Part shown: piece after piece, positions 61,018 through 64,000 of the stretch
How the letters are laid out: each line of letters starts with the position of its first letter
How positions within the stretch are numbered: the stretch's first letter is position 1
NCBI RefSeq assembly: GCF_963664075.1
Contig: NZ_OY760916.1
Coordinates: forward strand, 2,544,001-2,608,000
DNA: 64,000 nucleotides
Origin: an uncultured Desulfobulbus sp.
Lineage (GTDB): Bacteria > Desulfobacterota > Desulfobulbia > Desulfobulbales > Desulfobulbaceae
Direction of reading: 5' to 3'
Position numbers and translations under genes: made by a program
Notes under the pieces: model-generated
Seen by the model: the letters and a program-made list of their open reading frames with translations, nothing else
Told to the model about the DNA's origin: nothing
Database searches by the model: none

Positions 61018-61592
61018 CGTCCTGACTCCTTAATCGCCAGCCCAGCCAGAATCGGTAAACCAAAGAGCAATATCCCTGTCGCATGGGCTATCACCCATTT
61101 CAACCAACCAATGAAAAACTGACCATAGGGAACCAAACCCAATAACCATTTACAACTCATACCGCCGCTGGCAGAAATCACAGGAGGAATAATCAGCGAG
61201 ACAAAAAAACAGATCAACACACTTGAACCCCCAAAACGCATTTTTCTCATCATGTAGTGTCGAACAATAAGCCCCCCTGTTAGCGCCCCCATACAGTTTG
61301 AGAGCCCCACGCACATGGAATAGGCCATGGGCGCCCCCAAGACTGAGGCATTTGCCACGATGGTTCCGATAAAGATGCCAGGTCCGCTTTGCCAGCGCCG
61401 GAGGACAGCAAAAACCAGGGCAAGACCAGCTGGAAGCGAAACCGGCATGGGCATGATTCCCCAAGAGTTAAAACAGGCAAACGCAATTGCCGCCAGCAGC
61501 CAATAGGCAGCAACAACAGCTATTGTTTCAAGCGTCAATCGACCAATAGAAAGCGAATGCCCCCAAAAGGCTTTAGCCAGCTTCGTTTCCAT
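61014..61592 (-). CDS. Stand-alone MASE1-like membrane sensor
   Basis: A 192-residue protein made of about six hydrophobic segments with the MASE1 pattern (MPVSLPAGLALVFAVLRRWQ; GIFIGTIVAN; HATGILLFGLPIL). MASE1 is normally the N-terminal sensory part of kinases or cyclases; here it is a separate gene whose end overlaps the kinase start by 4 bases. ATG 61592 has an excellent GGGGGGAG-type site; the frame extends upstream to 61643. It probably works as the membrane input module of the downstream kinase. Confidence 0.85.
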   Translation of the reverse strand: METKLAKAFWGHSLSIGRLTLETIAVVAAYWLLAAIAFACFNSWGIMPMPVSLPAGLALVFAVLRRWQSGPGIFIGTIVANASVLGAPMAYSMCVGLSNCMGALTGGLIVRHYMMRKMRFGGSSVLICFFVSLIIPPVISASGGMSCKWLLGLVPYGQFFIGWLKWVIAHATGILLFGLPILAGLAIKESGR

Positions 61593-61963
61593 GTCTCCCC
61601 CCTTCAGATCAAGGCCACACACCAAGATAATCAAATTTCTCAAAAAGAGTATAACGCAGCACGCTTGCCCGGTAAAAGAGAATCCTCATAAGAATAGGAT
61701 ATAACGCAATTTTATACCCATTAATGGAATACGATTTCATATATTGCTAGAAAAAGATGACGTCGATTCCACCTGATGGTATGGTGACGTATCATAAGGG
61801 AAATGCCTGCATCCCTAAGCGTTCAGGAGAGAACGGTCGTGCTAGAGAGTCGTTCTACACATCCAAATACGCATTCCGATAAAACAATCAGATGTAATGA
61901 TCGCAATCATTCACACACCCTATATTGCTGCCTCAACAGGTTTCAAAACATGACAGGATTCCA
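61593..61963. other. Divergent intergenic region
   Basis: About 370 bases between the MASE1 gene (-) and the corrinoid adenosyltransferase gene (+). I looked for a cobalamin riboswitch before the latter and saw no convincing B12-box. No other clear feature. Confidence 0.45.
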
Positions 61964-62485
61964 ATGACACAAGGTTTATTAATGATCAACACCGGCAACG
62001 GTAAAGGAAAGACGACGGCAGCGCTGGGCATGGCCATGCGAGCGGCTGGCCATGGTCTCCCTGTATGTATCATTCAGTTTATCAAAGGAAGCTGGCATTA
62101 TGGAGAACTCGATGGGATTCAAGCCTTTGATGGGCTCATAGAACTGCACGTGATGGGGAAAGGGTTTACCTGGAAATCAGATAATATGGCTGAAGATATC
62201 CGCCTGGCGCAAGAGGCTTGGAAAGTTGCCGCAGATATTATCGATTCCGGCAAGTACCACACGGTCATCCTTGATGAGTTCACCTACCTTTTTCATTACA
62301 AAATGCTTAATATTCACGACTGCCTGGAGCGCTTAAAAAAGCGTCCACCAGAACAGCATGTCGTGATCACCGGTCGCTATGCCCCTGAAGAGCTCCTGGA
62401 AATTGCAGATCTGGTTACGGAGATGCGAGAGGTTAAACACCCATTGAAAGGGGGAATCAAAGCACAAAAAGGTATCGAATTTTAA
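61964..62485 (+). CDS. cobO: Corrinoid adenosyltransferase (CobO/BtuR type)
   Basis: A 173-residue cytosolic enzyme that transfers the adenosyl group of ATP to cob(I)alamin or cobyrinate diamide, making the coenzyme form of B12. It has the P-loop INTGNGKGKTTAALGMAMRA, IIQFIKGSW, VILDEFTYLF and PPEQHVVITGRYAPEELLEI with a normal EIADLVTEM tail. ATG 61964 follows an AGGA site; the frame extends 13 codons upstream. It stands alone, away from other cobalamin genes. Confidence 0.95.
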   Translation: MTQGLLMINTGNGKGKTTAALGMAMRAAGHGLPVCIIQFIKGSWHYGELDGIQAFDGLIELHVMGKGFTWKSDNMAEDIRLAQEAWKVAADIIDSGKYHTVILDEFTYLFHYKMLNIHDCLERLKKRPPEQHVVITGRYAPEELLEIADLVTEMREVKHPLKGGIKAQKGIEF

Positions 62486-62679
62486 GACACATCATGGGCG
62501 AGATATTACAGTCGATGATTTTCGGTGTCAATACACGACCAATCCAGAGACCTGTCCCCCCTCTTGCCCCCCTGGCAAGTCTAGGGTATAAAGGAATAAT
62601 TTTTTGCATACACAACCCCGACGCCGAGCAACCGACCATGCATCTCCGTTGTTCCGGGTAATCTTTTGTTGAGGAATCT

Positions 62680-63444
62680 ATGCGCCGTCTACTTATTGCC
62701 CTGCCATTACTTCCCCTTTGCATTGCACCCACCAGCCCCGGCTGGAGCAAATCCAAAATGACACCGGTTGAAAAGAACGTTCAACGCCTTCTCAAAACTA
62801 AATCATGTCCTGGGTGCGACCTGAGTGGAGCTGACCTGCGCCAGTGTCGCCTGACAAAAGCCAAATTAAATGGGGCAAATTTGAGTGGAGCCCAATTAAA
62901 TCTTGCAGATCTCAGTGGAGCGAACCTCCAACAGGCGATCCTTTTCGAGACAGACCTCTCCGGTGCGGACCTCTCGTTTGCAGACCTCAATGGGGCTGAA
63001 TTTCGAGGTACTATCTTTGAAGGGGCACACTTCAAGCACACCCAACTTAAGGGCCAATCGGTCAATCGGCTTATTCACACCGAACATTCGCAGCTGGAAG
63101 TATATGAATTTGCACCTCCAAAAGAACTGTTAATCGCCCTGAAAACTCCCTCTGCTTCTTCTGCTTCTTCTGCTCCATCCGTGGCATCCGCTTCACCCGT
63201 TCCATCCGTTCCATCCGAGGCCGCTCCCCGCCCCCCACTTCGCCAGCAGGTTACGCAACAACCACAGTATGCCAAAGCAGCTATAAAGCCCGCACCGGCG
63301 AGAAAACACAGCCCTCTTAAACTCAAAGCAACCAGGATAGCCATGGAGCCACTGGCAGAGTTTACTGCGCCTGCCGCTGGAGTGTCCGATCCCAAAAAGA
63401 TTGCTGCCCTGGAAAAAGAACGCAAGCAACAGAAAAGAAATTAA
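62680..63444 (+). CDS. Exported pentapeptide-repeat protein
   Basis: A 254-residue protein with a signal peptide (LLIALPLLPLCIAPTSPGWS). After KTKSCPGCDLSGADL (a CxxC just before the first repeat) come about 15 pentapeptide repeats of the A(D/N)LSG type (residues about 47-115), which form a right-handed beta-helix. The C-terminal half is low-complexity, Ser/Ala/Pro-rich (residues about 150-190) and then basic. It is probably periplasmic or surface-attached; the function is unknown. Confidence 0.85.
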   Translation: MRRLLIALPLLPLCIAPTSPGWSKSKMTPVEKNVQRLLKTKSCPGCDLSGADLRQCRLTKAKLNGANLSGAQLNLADLSGANLQQAILFETDLSGADLSFADLNGAEFRGTIFEGAHFKHTQLKGQSVNRLIHTEHSQLEVYEFAPPKELLIALKTPSASSASSAPSVASASPVPSVPSEAAPRPPLRQQVTQQPQYAKAAIKPAPARKHSPLKLKATRIAMEPLAEFTAPAAGVSDPKKIAALEKERKQQKRN

Positions 63445-63758
63445 CCTCTTTGTAAACAGGATCCTCCAAAGCCATTCAACGTGTAACCAAATACGAGGAT
63501 CAAGCCGAGCACCTGCCTGAAAAACGAAAAGAATTTGCGCGGGCAAGGCCCTGTTCTCTTGACAGGAACTGCGTTTTTCTGTATAGAACGGAGTTCCATT
63601 TTTTAATCATTCACGGTACTCCGTGTATTTTAACGTATGAAAAATGGGCTTCAGACACCATTGATGCACGAAGCTCAATGTGCCGCTCCTCGCTTTTCCA
63701 GAGGTCGGCATTATCAGATATGCTTTTATATGCTTATTTAAGGGAGTAAGAAAACCAC
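63445..63758. other. Intergenic region upstream of rpsT
   Basis: About 310 bases with a strong sigma-70 promoter (63559-63587) and no gene. The sequence GGAACT...AGTTCC followed by ATTTTTT overlaps the promoter and could end the preceding transcript. Confidence 0.5.
63559..63587 (+). promoter_or_regulatory. Sigma-70 promoter for rpsT
   Basis: TTGACA (63559-63564) and TATAGA (63582-63587) are separated by exactly 17 bases. It lies about 170 bases before the rpsT start, which leaves a long leader, as is common for ribosomal-protein genes. Confidence 0.75.
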
Positions 63759-64000
63759 ATGGCAAATCACAAGTCCGCAGTAAAAAGAGACCGTCAGTCT
63801 AAAGTTCGTCGTTTGCGCAACCGTATGAACAAATCGACTATGAAAACCGCTGTACGCGAGGTCGAGATCGCCCTGGCAGCCGGCTCTGAGGAGCAGGCAA
63901 AAACTGCTCTGCAGACTGCAATTCCGGTCATCTACAAAACTGCGACCAAAGGTGCAATCCACAAAAAGAATGCTGCTCGCAAAGTTTCCCGTCTGACCAA
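63759..64000 (+). CDS. rpsT: 30S ribosomal protein S20 (3' end outside the window)
   Basis: The product begins MANHKSAVKRDRQSKVRRLR, the typical S20 start, and continues with NRMNKSTMKTAVREVE and GAIHKKNAARKVSRL. S20 binds 16S rRNA in the 30S subunit. About 80 residues are visible; the usual length is near 87, so only the last few codons are missing. A GGGAG site precedes the ATG. Confidence 0.97.
   Translation, partial: MANHKSAVKRDRQSKVRRLRNRMNKSTMKTAVREVEIALAAGSEEQAKTALQTAIPVIYKTATKGAIHKKNAARKVSRLT

Noticed and set aside
61700-61960. Cobalamin riboswitch before the corrinoid adenosyltransferase
   Set aside because: No recognisable B12-box or the usual set of stems.

Overview
The window looks like a chromosomal segment of a Gram-negative, flagellated sulfate-reducer-like bacterium, most likely in the Desulfobulbales (Desulfobacterota). 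This rests on long multi-domain flagellins, fliD-fliS order followed by PilZ proteins, a bacteriohemerythrin fused to PilZ, a MASE1/histidine-kinase pair, FISUMP-type secreted proteins and many insertion sequences. It is a judgement from gene style; no database search was possible.

Layout. Positions 1-10138 hold a late flagellar cluster on the + strand: the end of one flagellin, a second complete flagellin, flaG, fliD, fliS, a FliT-like chaperone, two YcgR-like PilZ proteins and a FliK-like hook-length protein. Positions 10167-16000 are a disturbed segment: a radical SAM gene with an in-frame amber codon, a zinc-ribbon/PilZ protein, a TPR/glycosyltransferase-like protein, an IS256-type element with an amber codon, a broken tyrosine integrase and tRNA-Glu(CTC). 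Positions 16510-21963 return to flagellar genes (flgE, flgN, flgK, flgL). Here flgE carries a one-base frameshift and is also split by a complete IS66-type element with an 8-bp target duplication, and FlgK looks internally shortened. A PAS-GGDEF-EAL protein follows.

Positions 24424-28717 (- strand) encode two alpha/beta hydrolases, a LysE-type exporter and a DUF4824/DUF2157-like membrane pair. Positions 29975-34898 encode a MacA-MacB-TolC-type tripartite efflux system. From 34989 to about 56500 lies a mobile-element-rich accessory block. It contains a 1,910-residue secreted protein ending in a FISUMP domain, an IS1380-type element with a 6-bp target duplication just upstream of it, a frameshifted IS110 transposase, a beta-helix protein, thioredoxin 2, small unknown proteins, an RNase H/PAS-LuxR pair, a lipoprotein hydrolase, two reverse-transcriptase fragments and a second, truncated FISUMP protein.

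Positions 56892-64000 look like core genome again: tRNA-Pro(CGG), HU, a hemerythrin-PilZ protein, a MASE1 protein overlapping a hybrid histidine kinase, a corrinoid adenosyltransferase, a pentapeptide-repeat protein and the start of rpsT.

Two themes stand out. First, cyclic-di-GMP: four PilZ proteins and a GGDEF-EAL protein sit in or near the flagellar genes and the sensory genes. Second, decay: flgE, the radical SAM gene, two transposases, the integrase, a small secreted protein and the beta-helix protein all carry single stops or small indels. These are real degradation or, for the one- and two-base indels, possibly sequence errors. No convincing wholly new system was found. The best leads are the broken hook gene, the dispersed repeat families, the hemerythrin-PilZ protein, the split MASE1/kinase pair, the extended RNase H and an orphan sigma-54 promoter-like site.
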